DNA of 64,000 nucleotides from an uncultured Clostridia bacterium (GCA_944388605.1 CALXJJ010000001.1:1-64000); one strand, 5' to 3'; shown: positions 37,553 to 47,853, counted from the stretch's first letter. Notes: generated by a model from the sequence alone, not told the origin. Numbers and translations are program-made.

Positions 37553-37933
37553 TCATTTTAAACGTATTAATATGGCTATTGCAAACAATATTAAAATAAC
37601 TCCTATAGTAATCATTAATATCATTAATATATTACTTAATCCTAATCCTTCTTCTGGCAAACTAGTAGAACTAACAGGTATTGATGAAGAATTAAAATTA
37701 GTGTCTGTTGAACTATTTGTTGATATATTATTTGTTGTTGAATTATTTGATGTTTCATTTACATTATTTATATTTTCTGAATTTATAAGTTCATTATCTT
37801 GTGAATTTACTAAATTTTCTTGCGTATTATTTGCAGAAACTAAATTCATATTAATATCAGATGCAAATACTACCAATGAAAATAATATTAAAAATAAAAT
37901 GCATATTGGTATGATCTTTATATATTGTGACAT
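37553..37933 (-). CDS. Exported Asn/Ser/Thr-rich protein with C-terminal membrane anchor
   Basis: The 126 residues have a signal peptide (IIPICILFLILFSLVVFAS) and a 65-residue Asn/Ser/Thr linker (NETSNNSTTNN, SSTDTNFNSSS). LPEEGLG then leads into a C-terminal helix (ILMILMITIGVILILFAI) and a basic end. LPEEG before a helix resembles a degenerate sortase signal (LPxxG), though the tail is only about 3 residues after the helix. GAGGAGG precedes the ATG. It pairs in design with the gene at 36,724. Confidence 0.7.
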   Translation of the reverse strand: MSQYIKIIPICILFLILFSLVVFASDINMNLVSANNTQENLVNSQDNELINSENINNVNETSNNSTTNNISTNSSTDTNFNSSSIPVSSTSLPEEGLGLSNILMILMITIGVILILFAIAILIRLK

Positions 37934-38044
37934 ATTAACCTCCTCTTAAACTAAAAAATAGTTTTTATCTTTTTGTATAACAATATAATCATACACAAAA
38001 AATATTAAAAAGTCTATAGTTTTAATAAAAAAATTATAATTTAA

Positions 38045-39490
38045 CTATCTAATGGTTCTTGTATATGTTATTCTTTCTCCTGTATCTATATTATATACTA
38101 CTACTTCTTGTTGACTAGATTTCAATTCTTCTTCTGATAAATTTTCATTATTCCCTGTATTGTATACTATCCATACTTTACTTTGATTATTGTCTGTTAT
38201 TATATTATCAATATATATTGGTTTAGCAGTTGCAGGGCAATCATTTTTCCATTTAATATTTCCTTTTGAGTCATACATTGTTGTAAATCCACTTTTTTGT
38301 ATTACTGAATAGAATATATTTCCGTAACTATCTACTTGAAGTTTACCTTTTTCTGCAACTGAAATAGGATTAATTAATTCTTCTCCTGTTTTTTCATTTA
38401 AAACATATATATCACTTTTTACTCTTATATAAATTTTACCATTTTTAGCAACAACTTCTGGATTAATCAGAACATTATCCCAATTTTTTTTCCACTTTTC
38501 GTTATATTTAGAATCATAATAACTTAATGTAACTCTATTATTAGCAAAATTCTTTTCTATAGTTATATACCCATTTAAACTACTATCTAATTTTATTTGT
38601 CTCTCCAGTACTCCTTCTTTATTCTCACTATCCTCTATTTCTCTTAAAATATCATAAATTCTATATGTGTCATTTAAAGTTTGAGAAACAGCTTCTTTGT
38701 TCAATTTTACAATCCAATGTGATTGTCTAAGTTTTGGGTTTGCATTAAGTTCTTCTTCTGTATATGTTGGTTTTGTTACTGTTATATTATCTCCAAAAAA
38801 ATTTTTTGCTATTGTTTCAATTTCTTCAAAAGTATATATTGAATCTGCTTCACCATTAGGTGTTAATACAATTTTGCTTGCAGATATACTTGGCAATTGA
38901 CTACTTGCGTCTATTCCATTAAATGTTCCAACAAAATTAATTATATCATCTTTTATCAATCTTATATTATCACTTTTTTTATACTTAATAAGTACTAATT
39001 TTTTGTCAGACTCTCCTTCATTATCTATAATATTTGCTTTAACAGTCATATCTGCATCAGTTTCAGATATAATTTCTTTTACTACCGCTGTTGTAGTTAT
39101 TTTTAGACCTGTATAACTACTTGGAAATCTAATCATTCTACTATATGAAGGTTTATTTATTATATCTTCCATAAAGAAATTATCTAATAATGACTTCTTA
39201 TTGGTAACCTCTTCTTGATCAACTACTGAAACATCATTGCTATTTGAATTTTGTGTAATTAATGTATCTTTATTTAATAATTTATTATCTCTTTCGGTAA
39301 CATATAGTTTTATAAGAAGTAATATACACATAGCTAGAAGTATTACTACTAATATTTTTAATGTTAACTTACTACCTACTTTTTTCTGTGCTTCATTTAC
39401 TTCTTTTTTTTCTCTACTTTTTATTTTATCTTGCTTTTTATCTTCTTGTTTTCCATCATCTCGATTTACATCTTTATCTTTTTCTTCCAC
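38045..39490 (-). CDS. Membrane-anchored extracytoplasmic protein with OB-like and propeller-like parts
   Basis: This 481-residue protein has a highly charged cytoplasmic N-terminus (about 1-40, Lys/Asp/Glu) and one membrane helix (about 45-63). A beta-rich domain (about 120-220, KITTTAVVKEIISETDADM, LINFVGTF-like strands) is followed by a C-terminal part with repeated short strands (NGKIYIRVKSDIYVLNEKTG, YGNIFYSVIQKSG, YDSKGNIKWKND) like PQQ-type propeller blades. GTG at 39,490 is chosen because GGGAGG lies 9 bases before it. No named family is recognised. Confidence 0.65.
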   Translation of the reverse strand: MEEKDKDVNRDDGKQEDKKQDKIKSREKKEVNEAQKKVGSKLTLKILVVILLAMCILLLIKLYVTERDNKLLNKDTLITQNSNSNDVSVVDQEEVTNKKSLLDNFFMEDIINKPSYSRMIRFPSSYTGLKITTTAVVKEIISETDADMTVKANIIDNEGESDKKLVLIKYKKSDNIRLIKDDIINFVGTFNGIDASSQLPSISASKIVLTPNGEADSIYTFEEIETIAKNFFGDNITVTKPTYTEEELNANPKLRQSHWIVKLNKEAVSQTLNDTYRIYDILREIEDSENKEGVLERQIKLDSSLNGYITIEKNFANNRVTLSYYDSKYNEKWKKNWDNVLINPEVVAKNGKIYIRVKSDIYVLNEKTGEELINPISVAEKGKLQVDSYGNIFYSVIQKSGFTTMYDSKGNIKWKNDCPATAKPIYIDNIITDNNQSKVWIVYNTGNNENLSEEELKSSQQEVVVYNIDTGERITYTRTIR

Positions 39491-39521
39491 TAATAAAATC
39501 CTCCCATTTAATATAAGTATT

Positions 39522-40451
39522 TTATGCTTTTCCACTTGACCCAAATACATCTTTAATTTTATGTTCTACTGTTTCTTTAATTAATTCCCTTGCAGGTGTT
39601 AAATATTTTCTAGGATCAAATGCATCTGGAATTTCTGTAAATACTTTACGAATAGCTGCTGTCATTGCTAATCTTAAATCTGTATCAACATTTATTTTTG
39701 ATACTCCTCTTTTACTTGCTTCATTTAACATTTCATCTGGAACACCTTTTGCTCCTGGAATATTTCCTCCGTATTTATTACACATTTCTACTAATTCTGG
39801 AATTACTGTAGATGCACCATGTAAAACTATTGGAGTATTTGGTAGCTTTTCCTTTACTTTTTCTAATATATCAAATCTTAATTTTGCTTCTCCTTTAAAT
39901 TTATATGCTCCATGGCTTGTTCCTATTGCAATTGCAAGCGAATCACAACCAGTTCTTTCTACAAATTCTTTTGCTTCGTCTGGATCTGTATACATTGCAT
40001 CATTTGCAGAAACATTTACATCATCCTCAATTCCTGCTAATTTTCCTAATTCTGCTTCAACTACCACACCATGTTTATGTGCATAATCTACTACCTTTTT
40101 TGTTATGTCTATATTTTTTTCAAAGTCATATTTAGATCCATCTATCATTACTGATGTAAATCCATTATCTATACACATTTTACAAGTTTCAAAATCAGGA
40201 CCATGATCCAAATGCAATGCTAAAGGTATATCATGTTCCTCTAAAGCTGCTTCAACCATTTTTCTTAAATATCCAATTCTTGCGTATTTTATAGCACTTG
40301 AAGATGCCTGTAATATAACTGGCGAATTTTGCACAGCTGCAGCATCTACAATTCCTTGTATTATTTCCATATTATTTACATTAAAAGCTCCTATAGCAAA
40401 ATGTTCCTTCATTGATTTTTCAAACATATTTTTTGTTGTTACTAATGACAT
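39522..40451 (-). CDS. fba: Class II fructose-1,6-bisphosphate aldolase
   Basis: The 309-residue zinc enzyme cleaves fructose-1,6-bisphosphate in glycolysis. Seen are GAFNVNNMEIIQG, LHLDHG (zinc and catalytic residues at about 82-87), SVMIDGS, VEAELGKLAGIEDD, AIGTSHGAYKF and VLHGASTVIPE, and NVDTDLR near the end. Length and order are those of the B. subtilis FbaA group. Its own promoter lies at 40,488-40,516. Confidence 0.96.
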   Translation of the reverse strand: MSLVTTKNMFEKSMKEHFAIGAFNVNNMEIIQGIVDAAAVQNSPVILQASSSAIKYARIGYLRKMVEAALEEHDIPLALHLDHGPDFETCKMCIDNGFTSVMIDGSKYDFEKNIDITKKVVDYAHKHGVVVEAELGKLAGIEDDVNVSANDAMYTDPDEAKEFVERTGCDSLAIAIGTSHGAYKFKGEAKLRFDILEKVKEKLPNTPIVLHGASTVIPELVEMCNKYGGNIPGAKGVPDEMLNEASKRGVSKINVDTDLRLAMTAAIRKVFTEIPDAFDPRKYLTPARELIKETVEHKIKDVFGSSGKA

Positions 40452-40487
40452 ATATAAAACCTCCATTCATAATAATAAACTATTAAT

Positions 40488-40516
40488 ATTTTATTTCTTA
40501 ACTGTGCATTTGTCAA
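40488..40516 (-). promoter_or_regulatory. fba promoter
   Basis: Minus strand TTGACA (40,511-40,516), 17-base spacer, TAAAAT (40,488-40,493). Confidence 0.7.
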
Positions 40517-40563
40517 GATATTATTTATGAACTGTATCGAAAATCAAAAAGATATTAATTACA

Positions 40564-40591
40564 ATTAGGGATAGCATTTGCTATCCCTAAT
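40564..40591 (-). terminator. Terminator after phoH
   Basis: Perfect 12-base stem ATTAGGGATAGC/GCTATCCCTAAT with a 4-base loop. Confidence 0.8.
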
Positions 40592-40598
40592 CAATCAT

Positions 40599-41954
40599 TT
40601 ATAGAATTTTACTCGCCACTGTACTAAGTTCACTTCTTACAGATTCAGTTCCTTTTAAAGAAACCTGCCAACAAAGTTTTTGTCCTTTCATTTTTTCTGA
40701 AAGATATACTAAACCATTATATCTCTCATTTAATTTTGGATTATCTACTTGTGTTGGGTCTCCTAAGAAAACAAATTTAGAACCTTCTGCAGCCCTTGTA
40801 ATAATTGACTTTATATCTCCAGGATCAATATTCTGGGTTTCATCAATTATAAAAAGCGTATCAGTAATTGTTCTACCTCTTAGAAAACCAATAGGTTGTA
40901 CTTCAATTAATCCCTTCTCAAAATAATACAGACCAGTTTCTAAATTTTGACCTTTTTTCTTGTCAAAATCATCTTTAGAAGCATTGATTAAAAGTGCCAA
41001 ATTGTCTTTTATTCCTCCTAGATAAGGAGAAATTTTATCTCTCATATCTCCAGGAAGAAAGCCTAATTTTTCATTTCCTATAGTCTCTGAAGGAGTTGCT
41101 ACAAGTATTCTGCTATAATTTCCTTCATCTATTCCTTGTAAAGCAACAGCTAATGAACAATATGTCTTACCTGTACCTGCTCCTCCTTTTGCTATAACCA
41201 ATGGTGCTTTTGACCAATCAGTAAGTAGACTTTCTAAGAGCATTTTTTGTCCGACATTTTTTGCTCTAATACCAGATGGATAAGAATTTGGTTCGAACAA
41301 AAAAGGAACAATTTTTTCTCCGTCATATCTTCCTAAACCAACTTGATTATTATCAATTGCATGAATTTCTGTAAACATATTTACAATCCATTCAATATTC
41401 ATTTTATCAATAACCTTTGAAATAGGAAGATATTTTTCTTTGAAAAAATAATCAATATCTCTAGATGTTACTTGAACCTCTACTCTACCTGTATACTGCT
41501 CATTTAACTCTGGAAACAGATCATCCTTAAAGTCTTCTGCATTAATACCTAAAGCTCTTGCTTTAAGTCTTAATGCTCTGTTCTTTGAAACAAGGATAAC
41601 TTTTCTATTAGGATTATCTCTTTGCAATCCAACACATACCTGAAATACCCTTTTATCTGTTTCTGTTATTCCTTCTTCCATTTGAATTTTTTCGTCATGA
41701 TAATTTTTGGCAACCTTTAAAATTGATCCATTAGATTGTCTAACACCTTCACTCATCAATTTTCTAGTATCAAAGCTTTCAAGATACTGTAAGATTTTAT
41801 CTGCAATTTCTCTTTTTTCACGTTTCCCGTGATAAGATTGTAGCTCATCAATAACTGCAAGTGGAATTACTACCTCATTATCTGAACCGAACCGTAATGT
41901 GCTGTCTTCAGAAGATAATAAGGAATTAATTCTTATTACAAAAATCTTACTCAT
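40599..41954 (-). CDS. PIN-PhoH family protein (YlaK-type ATPase/RNase)
   Basis: The 451 residues combine an N-terminal PIN nuclease domain (about 1-140, VIPLAVIDELQSYHG and later VILVSKNRALRLKARALGI) with a PhoH ATPase domain. The ATPase has Walker A AKGGAGTGKTY (about 258) and Walker B TLFIIDETQNIDPGD, and GRTITDTLF precedes it. Such PhoH2-type fusions are RNA helicase/ribonuclease candidates. ATG at 41,954 follows AAAGGAG; upstream in-frame codons lack support. Confidence 0.9.
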   Translation of the reverse strand: MSKIFVIRINSLLSSEDSTLRFGSDNEVVIPLAVIDELQSYHGKREKREIADKILQYLESFDTRKLMSEGVRQSNGSILKVAKNYHDEKIQMEEGITETDKRVFQVCVGLQRDNPNRKVILVSKNRALRLKARALGINAEDFKDDLFPELNEQYTGRVEVQVTSRDIDYFFKEKYLPISKVIDKMNIEWIVNMFTEIHAIDNNQVGLGRYDGEKIVPFLFEPNSYPSGIRAKNVGQKMLLESLLTDWSKAPLVIAKGGAGTGKTYCSLAVALQGIDEGNYSRILVATPSETIGNEKLGFLPGDMRDKISPYLGGIKDNLALLINASKDDFDKKKGQNLETGLYYFEKGLIEVQPIGFLRGRTITDTLFIIDETQNIDPGDIKSIITRAAEGSKFVFLGDPTQVDNPKLNERYNGLVYLSEKMKGQKLCWQVSLKGTESVRSELSTVASKIL

Positions 41955-42085
41955 AATACAGTCTCCTTTCAAATTTACAACAATGACTGTGAGTCTACAC
42001 AAGCATAAATTTATCTTGTGTATATTTTTAACTTGTGCATATATTATATACTATATTTTAAGTTTTTACAAGATATTAGTTCTTC

Positions 42086-42250
42086 TTATTTAACATTCTT
42101 ATAGCTACTACACATAGATTCATCAGGTTGTTTTGTTTCGCATCCTATAATTGGTGTTACTACTATTTCTTCCAAATTACACTCTTGTTTTCCATTATTA
42201 TTATACTTGCAACTTGTTACTGTACAATTTATTTTTTGATTTTTCTCCAT
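42086..42250 (-). CDS. DUF1540 small cysteine-rich protein
   Basis: The 54 residues match the DUF1540 pattern: CTVTSCKYNNNGKQECNLEE, then I.V and GCETKQPDESMCSSY. Four or more conserved cysteines suggest a metal or disulfide fold. Such proteins are common in clostridia, often in one or two copies. AAAGGA lies about 11 bases before ATG 42,250. It follows repeat copy D in the gap downstream of phoH's leader. Confidence 0.8.
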   Translation of the reverse strand: MEKNQKINCTVTSCKYNNNGKQECNLEEIVVTPIIGCETKQPDESMCSSYKNVK

Positions 42251-42381
42251 TTCTAATTCATTCCTTTCTTGGTAGAAATTAGCTTGATTTTTTCAAACTT
42301 ACCTCTATATTAATAATATTATTTCTTATTAACGCATTTTTTATTCACACTTATTATTCTAATCTGTTTTGCATGCCTTTC

Positions 42382-42545
42382 GAACAAATCGGAAAGCCTT
42401 ATAATTTGTACTAATTTTAAACTTTCTCTTTGGCTTTCCGTAAATTTGTTCCTAAGCCAATTTTACGCAAGTAAAATTGTGTGCATTCGTTGGAGCGTAG
42501 CGACTTTTCTACAATAGGAAAGGATGACTTTCCTATTGTAGAATT
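42382..42545. repeat. Dispersed modular repeat, copy D (best complete copy)
   Basis: Order: module 1 with arms GAACAAATCGGAAAGCC and GGCTTTCCGTAAATTTGTTC. Then module 2: CCTAAGCCAATTTTACGCAA and GTAAAATTG, a 9-base stem with a GCAA loop, followed by TCGTTGGAGCGTAGCGAC. Then module 3: TTCTACAATAGGAAAG and CTTTCCTATTGTAGAA (16-base perfect stem). It lies between DUF1540 and the ileS terminator. Confidence 0.9.
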
Positions 42546-42546
42546 C

Positions 42547-42583
42547 AAAAAGACAAATCTAGAAAAATCTAGACTTGTCTTTT
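42547..42583 (-). terminator. ileS terminator
   Basis: AAAAGACAA-TCTAG pairs with CTAGA-TTGTCTTTT, overlapping the ileS stop codon at 42,569. Confidence 0.8.
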
Positions 42584-45500
42584 AACTTCTACTGCAATTT
42601 TTAAATTTTCACCATTAATATTTACTTGAGTATACTTTACATTATCCTTGTTATAAAATACTTCTTGTGTAAGTGTATCTCTCTTTATGTTTTCTTCATT
42701 TTTCTTAATTAATTCTATTAAATTTTCATTTTCTGCTACATATAAATTAATTCTATCTAAAACCTCAAATCCATTTTCTTTTCTCATATTTTGTATTTTT
42801 GACAATATTTCTCTTACCATTCCCTCTTCTTTTAAGTCAGAACTTATATGAGTATCTAATACAACTCCTATTTCACCTTCACCACTAAAAGCAAAACCTT
42901 CTTTTCCTTGCATTGTTATTAATAAATTCTCTGAATTTAGAGGAATTTGTATTTCTCCTATTTCAATATATTCTATTTCTCCATTTTTTACTTTGTTAGC
43001 TAAATCTATCTGATTTTTCTTAGAAATTTCTTCCTTTATTTTAGGTATTAGCTTTCCATATTCTCTTCCTAAAACTGGTAAATTAGGTTTAATTTCAAAA
43101 TTAACAAATTTAGACATGTCAGCTCCTAATATCATATTTTTTACATTTAATTCTTCTTTGATAATATCTATATAATACTCAGGCAATGTATTAATAGAAA
43201 CTAACATTTTTGATAATGGCTGTCTATTCTTAATATTTGCAGAATTTCTACTACTACGCCCTAATTTTACTATTTTATATGCTAAGTCCATCTCTTTTTC
43301 TAATTCTTTATCTATTTTATCTTTTTCTATTTCTGGCCATAAGCATAAATGCACACTCTCTTCTGCATTTTTATCTAAACCTACAACCAAATTTTGATAT
43401 ATTTCATCTGATATAAAAGGTACAAATGGTGCAGATATTTTACTCAATTCTACTAAAACTTTATACAATGTTACATATGCTCCAATTTTATCATCTTCTA
43501 ATCCTTTTGCCCAAAATCTTTCTCTGTTTCGTCTTACATACCAATTTGAAAGACTATCTGTAAAATCTTCTATTTGAAGAACAGCACCTGTTATATCATA
43601 TTTATCTAATTTATCTCCAACTTCTTGAATTAATGTATATAATTTAGATATAATCCATTTATCCATTACATTTGTTGTTTTAAAATACTTATATTCTAAT
43701 GGATTGAATTTATCTATTTCTGCATAAAGTACATAAAATGAATATACATTCCATAATGTACTTAAGAAACCTCTCTGAGTTTCTTGCACATTTTCTAGTG
43801 ACAATCTAGTTGGAAGCCAAGGACTACTACAGGTATAGAAATGCCATCTTGTAGCATCTGCCCCTACAGTATCTAACAATAAGAAAGGATCTACTCCATT
43901 TCCTTTAGACTTAGACATTTTTTGTCCTTTTGCATCTAATACATGACCTAATACTATACAATTTTCAAAAGGTGTTCTGTTAAATAATGCTGTACCTATA
44001 GCTGTTAATGTATAAAACCAACCTCTAGTTTGATCTATTGCTTCAGAAATAAATTGTGCTGGGAAATTATTATCAAATATTTTTTTATTTTCAAATGGAT
44101 AATGCCATTGTGCAAAAGGCATTGAACCAGAATCAAACCAACAATCTATTACTTCTTTTGCTCTCACCATTTTTTTGCCACATTTTGGGCATTTTAAAAA
44201 TACATTATCAATATATGGTTTGTGAAGCTCTATATCTTCTGGACAATCAATTGCTTTTTGTTTTAATTCTTCTATACTTCCTACACATTCTCTATGTCCA
44301 CATTTTTCATTCTCACAAGTCCATATTGGAAGTGGAGTTCCCCAATATCTATCTCTAGAGATTCCCCAATCTATAACATTTTCCAAAAATTTTCCAAACC
44401 TTCCTGTACGTATTGTGTCAGGATACCAATTTACTTTGTTGTTATTTTCAATCAATTCATTTCTTAATTTACTCATAGCAACAAACCAACTTTCCTTTGG
44501 ATAATATAGAAGCGGTGTGTCACATCTCCAACAATGTGGATATGAGTGCATATGTTTTTCTTTACTAAACAATTTATTTTCTTTTTCTAACCATTTACAA
44601 ATATCTTCATTACAATCTCTTACAAATCTTCCTGCCCATGGCTCTACTTCATTCACAAACTTTCCAGATTTGTCTACTAAATTTATAAAAGCAATTCCAT
44701 TTTGCTTAGCTACTATACTATCATCTTCTCCATATGCAGGTGCTATATGAACTATTCCTGTACCATCTGTTAATGTTACATAATCACCATGTATTACTTC
44801 AAATGCTTTTCCTTGCACATTTCCAAAAGGCATTAGTCTTTCATATCTAATTCCTAACAGTTTTTCTCCCTTAAATGTTTTAATTATTTCATATGGAGTT
44901 TCTCTTAATACATTATCTATTAATTCTTTTGCCAAAATATAATTTTCATATTTTGGTGTATCATCTGTACCTACATTGGCTCTTACTTCTACATAATCAT
45001 ATGATTTATTTACACAAAGTGCCAAATTTGAAGGTAATGTCCATGGTGTTGTTGTCCATGCCAATATATAAGTATTTTCTTTTTCTAAAACTTTAAATTT
45101 TGCAATACATGTTAAATCTTTTACATCTTTATACCCCTGTGCTACTTCGTGTGAAGAAAGTGCTGTTCCACACCTTGGACAATATGGCATAACTTTATGC
45201 CCTTCATATAAAAGACCTTTATCCCACATTTGCTTTAAAGCCCACCATACAGATTCTATATATTCATTATAATATGTTACATAAGGATTATCCATATCAA
45301 CCCAAAATCCTACTTTGTTAGTCATCTCTTCCCACATATGAACATAATTAAATACACTTTCTTTACATTCTTTAACAAACTTTTCTACTCCATATTCTTC
45401 AATTTGTTCTTTTCCAGATATTCCTAACTTCTTTTCTATTTCTAATTCTACAGGTAAACCATGTGTATCCCAACCAGCTTTTCTTAAAACTTTATATCCT

Positions 45501-45724
45501 TTCATTACTTTATATCTTGGAATAATATCTTTTATAACTCTTGTTTCTATATGTCCAACATGTGGTTTTCCATTTGCTGTTGGAGGACCATCATAAAAAG
45601 TAAAATATCTTTTTCCTTCATTCATAGCAAAATTCTTTTTTATAATATCTTTTTCTTTCCAAATTTTTGCTATTTCTCTCTCCATTCCAACAAAACCATT
45701 TTTAAGTTCTACTTTTTTATACAT
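42569..45724 (-). CDS. ileS: Isoleucyl-tRNA synthetase, type 2 (eukaryote-like)
   Basis: This 1051-residue class I synthetase charges tRNA-Ile. The HIGH motif reads HVGH in [12 protein letters not shown] (about 46-57) and KMSKS is in [11 protein letters not shown]. The editing domain holds [12 protein letters not shown] and [13 protein letters not shown]. Zinc-like cysteines occur in CPRCGTA, CWRCDTP and CPKCGKK. The length and the long C-terminal domain place it in the IleRS2 branch, known for natural resistance to mupirocin, unlike the 920-residue type 1. Its start overlaps the DUF1653 stop by 8 bases and both lie behind a T-box. Confidence 0.95.
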   Translation of the reverse strand: MYKKVELKNGFVGMEREIAKIWKEKDIIKKNFAMNEGKRYFTFYDGPPTANGKPHVGHIETRVIKDIIPRYKVMKGYKVLRKAGWDTHGLPVELEIEKKLGISGKEQIEEYGVEKFVKECKESVFNYVHMWEEMTNKVGFWVDMDNPYVTYYNEYIESVWWALKQMWDKGLLYEGHKVMPYCPRCGTALSSHEVAQGYKDVKDLTCIAKFKVLEKENTYILAWTTTPWTLPSNLALCVNKSYDYVEVRANVGTDDTPKYENYILAKELIDNVLRETPYEIIKTFKGEKLLGIRYERLMPFGNVQGKAFEVIHGDYVTLTDGTGIVHIAPAYGEDDSIVAKQNGIAFINLVDKSGKFVNEVEPWAGRFVRDCNEDICKWLEKENKLFSKEKHMHSYPHCWRCDTPLLYYPKESWFVAMSKLRNELIENNNKVNWYPDTIRTGRFGKFLENVIDWGISRDRYWGTPLPIWTCENEKCGHRECVGSIEELKQKAIDCPEDIELHKPYIDNVFLKCPKCGKKMVRAKEVIDCWFDSGSMPFAQWHYPFENKKIFDNNFPAQFISEAIDQTRGWFYTLTAIGTALFNRTPFENCIVLGHVLDAKGQKMSKSKGNGVDPFLLLDTVGADATRWHFYTCSSPWLPTRLSLENVQETQRGFLSTLWNVYSFYVLYAEIDKFNPLEYKYFKTTNVMDKWIISKLYTLIQEVGDKLDKYDITGAVLQIEDFTDSLSNWYVRRNRERFWAKGLEDDKIGAYVTLYKVLVELSKISAPFVPFISDEIYQNLVVGLDKNAEESVHLCLWPEIEKDKIDKELEKEMDLAYKIVKLGRSSRNSANIKNRQPLSKMLVSINTLPEYYIDIIKEELNVKNMILGADMSKFVNFEIKPNLPVLGREYGKLIPKIKEEISKKNQIDLANKVKNGEIEYIEIGEIQIPLNSENLLITMQGKEGFAFSGEGEIGVVLDTHISSDLKEEGMVREILSKIQNMRKENGFEVLDRINLYVAENENLIELIKKNEENIKRDTLTQEVFYNKDNVKYTQVNINGENLKIAVEVKRQV

Positions 45725-46004
45725 TTTTATCACTTTCCTTTCTATTTTTTGTATAATCATATTTAACATCTTGGGCTAATTCAAATCTATATTTTTGCCC
45801 TGTTATATTGTCTTGTCTTTCTGGTATTTCTTCTAAAAACATTTTCTCTGATCTAATCCATATATTTTTTCCATCTTCTCTTTCATATAATGGCTTATAA
45901 ACTACCATTCTTTCTTTTGTTTCAGAATCATAACCAATATTTTCAACGAAATAATAATTTCCTTTAAAATGTCTATAAACCCTTCCTATTTGAATTTTTT
46001 CCAT
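45717..46004 (-). CDS. DUF1653-domain protein
   Basis: The 95 residues fit DUF1653: [32 protein letters not shown] and [13 protein letters not shown]. The rest is a charged tail. The function of the family is not known. It sits between the T-box and ileS and overlaps the ileS start by 8 bases, so it is under the same isoleucine tRNA control and is translationally coupled to ileS. ATG 46,004 is preferred over an earlier ATG that falls inside the GAGAGGA site. Confidence 0.82.
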   Translation of the reverse strand: MEKIQIGRVYRHFKGNYYFVENIGYDSETKERMVVYKPLYEREDGKNIWIRSEKMFLEEIPERQDNITGQKYRFELAQDVKYDYTKNRKESDKNV

Positions 46005-46046
46005 AATTAATTTCATTCCTCTCCTACTTTTCTTTAATTATATAAA

Positions 46047-46300
46047 TTGAAAATGAGCTAATCCATCCTAAATAAATTATTAGGACGAACTAGCTCTAAA
46101 TCCGCGGTACCACCTATTTTAAAAGTATTACTTTTCACTTAATTATTCTTTAACGCAGAACTACGATTAAACTTACTTTTCTTTTCAGTTTAACAACTCC
46201 AAGGTGATAATAAATAATTTTCACTTACTAACATTCCACCAAATAGTTAGTTCTCTAATAGCTTCCACTATTTACTGTATCCTTATCTTAGTTTTTTATT
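46047..46300 (-). promoter_or_regulatory. T-box riboswitch leader (isoleucine) of DUF1653-ileS
   Basis: The T-box core AGGTGGTACCGCGGA lies at 46,101-46,115 on the minus strand, between stem III and a terminator. The terminator stem is GAGCTA...TCCTAA with TTAGGA...TAGCTC at about 46,053-46,096. Stem I begins near 46,280 (AAGGATACAG) and closes with ATCACCTT. An ATC at 46,206-46,208 is the likely specifier codon, matching isoleucine. Uncharged tRNA-Ile would favour antitermination and raise synthetase expression. Confidence 0.93.
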
Positions 46301-46339
46301 TTAAAGTATTTTATCATACTTAATATTTTTTTTCAATAA

Positions 46340-47290
46340 TTAATTTATTATTTCATCAATTTCTTTTTTCATTTCTCCTAAAATCTTTGCACTATTATCA
46401 AATTTTGCTTGTTCTTCTTCTGTCAATTTCAAACAAAGTACTTCTCTTGCACCTTCACTATTCAATATTGTTGGTACACCTATATATATTCCACTATGTC
46501 CATATTCACCATTTAAATATGTTGAAAGTGTCATAATTTCATTTTCATCATTCATTATAGCCTTTATTATCTTTGTTAAAGCTAAACCTATTGCATAATA
46601 TGTTGCTCTTTTCTTTTCAATAATTTCATAAGCTGCTTGTTGAACTTCATTATATATATCATTTAATATATTTAAATCTTCATTTCTTTCTTTAAAAATA
46701 TCTGTCAATATTTTACATCCTATATAAGCCTTATTCCATGGAACAAATGAAGAATCTCCATGCTCTCCCATTATATATGCATGTATATTTTTTGTAGAAA
46801 CATTTAATTTTTTAGCAATTAAATATCTTAATCTCGAAGTATCTAAAACTGTCCCTGAACCTATTACTCTACTCTTATCAAATCCAGATACTTTATATAC
46901 AACATATGTCATTAAATCTACTGGATTACTTGCAACTAAAAATATACCATTAAATCCAGAATTTACAACGTTTAATGTAATTTCTTTCATGATTTTTGCA
47001 TTTGCTTTTGCCAAGTCTAATCTAGTTTGTCCAGGTTTTTGTGCTAATCCTGCAGTTATTACTACTATATCAGCATCTTTACAATCTGAATAATCTCCAG
47101 CTTTTATATCTATCTTTGAAGGTGCACAAGATATTCCGTGAGCTAAATCCATTGCTTCTCCTTCTGCTTTTTCTTTTACAACATCTATAAGAACTAATTC
47201 ATTTATTCCTCCTTGATTTAATAATGAATAAGCCATACTCATTCCAACGAAACCAGTTCCTACTAATACTATTTTCCTTTTATTTATCAT
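46340..47290 (-). CDS. ldh: L-lactate dehydrogenase
   Basis: The 316 residues reduce pyruvate to L-lactate with NADH. Seen are the NAD fold start KIVLVGTGFVGMSMAY and AGLAQKPGQTRLDL. In the latter the Gln marks lactate rather than malate specificity and the Arg binds substrate. NPVDLMTYV and catalytic His in IMGEHGDSSF follow. ATG 47,290 follows AAAGGA. It lies upstream of nothing obvious on its strand except the T-box leader, so it is probably monocistronic. Confidence 0.95.
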   Translation of the reverse strand: MINKRKIVLVGTGFVGMSMAYSLLNQGGINELVLIDVVKEKAEGEAMDLAHGISCAPSKIDIKAGDYSDCKDADIVVITAGLAQKPGQTRLDLAKANAKIMKEITLNVVNSGFNGIFLVASNPVDLMTYVVYKVSGFDKSRVIGSGTVLDTSRLRYLIAKKLNVSTKNIHAYIMGEHGDSSFVPWNKAYIGCKILTDIFKERNEDLNILNDIYNEVQQAAYEIIEKKRATYYAIGLALTKIIKAIMNDENEIMTLSTYLNGEYGHSGIYIGVPTILNSEGAREVLCLKLTEEEQAKFDNSAKILGEMKKEIDEIIN

Positions 47291-47402
47291 AATTATCATC
47301 CTTTCTTTTTATATTATATCCAATAATCACAAAATAATATATCATATATCATACATTTTTTCAATACATTTAAATTCTCCTTTTATCATAAATTGTTTAT
47401 AC

Positions 47403-47567
47403 TACAAATTGGAGAGATGCTTAATTTGTGCTAATTTTATCTTTTTTCTCTTTGGCTTTTTAGTAAATTTGTTCCTAAGCCAATTTTCCGAAGTCAAAAT
47501 TGTGTGCAGTCGTTAGAGTGTAGCGACTTTTATACAATAGGAAAGGATAACTTTCCTATTGTATAAA
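47403..47567. repeat. Dispersed modular repeat, copy E
   Basis: Same orientation as D. Module 1 is diverged (ACAAATTGGAGAGATGC ... GGCTTTTTAGTAAATTTGTTCC). Module 2 has CCAATTTTCCGAAGTCAAAA and GCAGTCGTTAGAGTGTAGCG. Module 3 is TTTTATACAATAGGAAAG/CTTTCCTATTGTATAAAA, perfectly paired. It follows the tRNA-Thr terminator. Confidence 0.85.
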
Positions 47568-47604
47568 AAACAACCTACAAACTTTATAGTTCGTAAGTTG
47601 TTAT
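47564..47604 (-). terminator. tRNA-Thr terminator
   Basis: AACAAC-TTAC-GAAC stem pairs with GTTTGTAGGTTGTT, then TTTT on the minus strand, just after the tRNA. Confidence 0.8.
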
Positions 47605-47608
47605 CATT

Positions 47609-47684
47609 TGGAGCTTACAACGGGAATCGAACCCGTGACCTCTACCTTACCAAGGTAGTGCTCTACCTACTGAGCTATGAAAGC
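47609..47684 (-). tRNA. tRNA-Thr (anticodon GGT), CCA encoded
   Basis: The cloverleaf is complete: acceptor GCTTTCA with TGTAAGC (one T-T mismatch), D arm GCTC/GAGC, anticodon arm CTACC-TTGGTAA-GGTAG with anticodon GGT, T arm ACGGG-TTCGATT-CCCGT, discriminator T and a genomic CCA. It is a single tRNA gene between sigH and ldh with its own terminator. Confidence 0.95.
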
Positions 47685-47853
47685 ATAAAATGAATTGACT
47701 TAAATTTATTGTATTTCTTTTCACTAATCGATTCTAATTTATATAACAATTAGTCAATTCTCGTTTGTCAATAATCTTTTCTATCTATGTATAACAGCTC
47801 TGTAAGTTTTAATATTTTCTATATTTGACAACTCCAAAAATTGTTTTACTATT

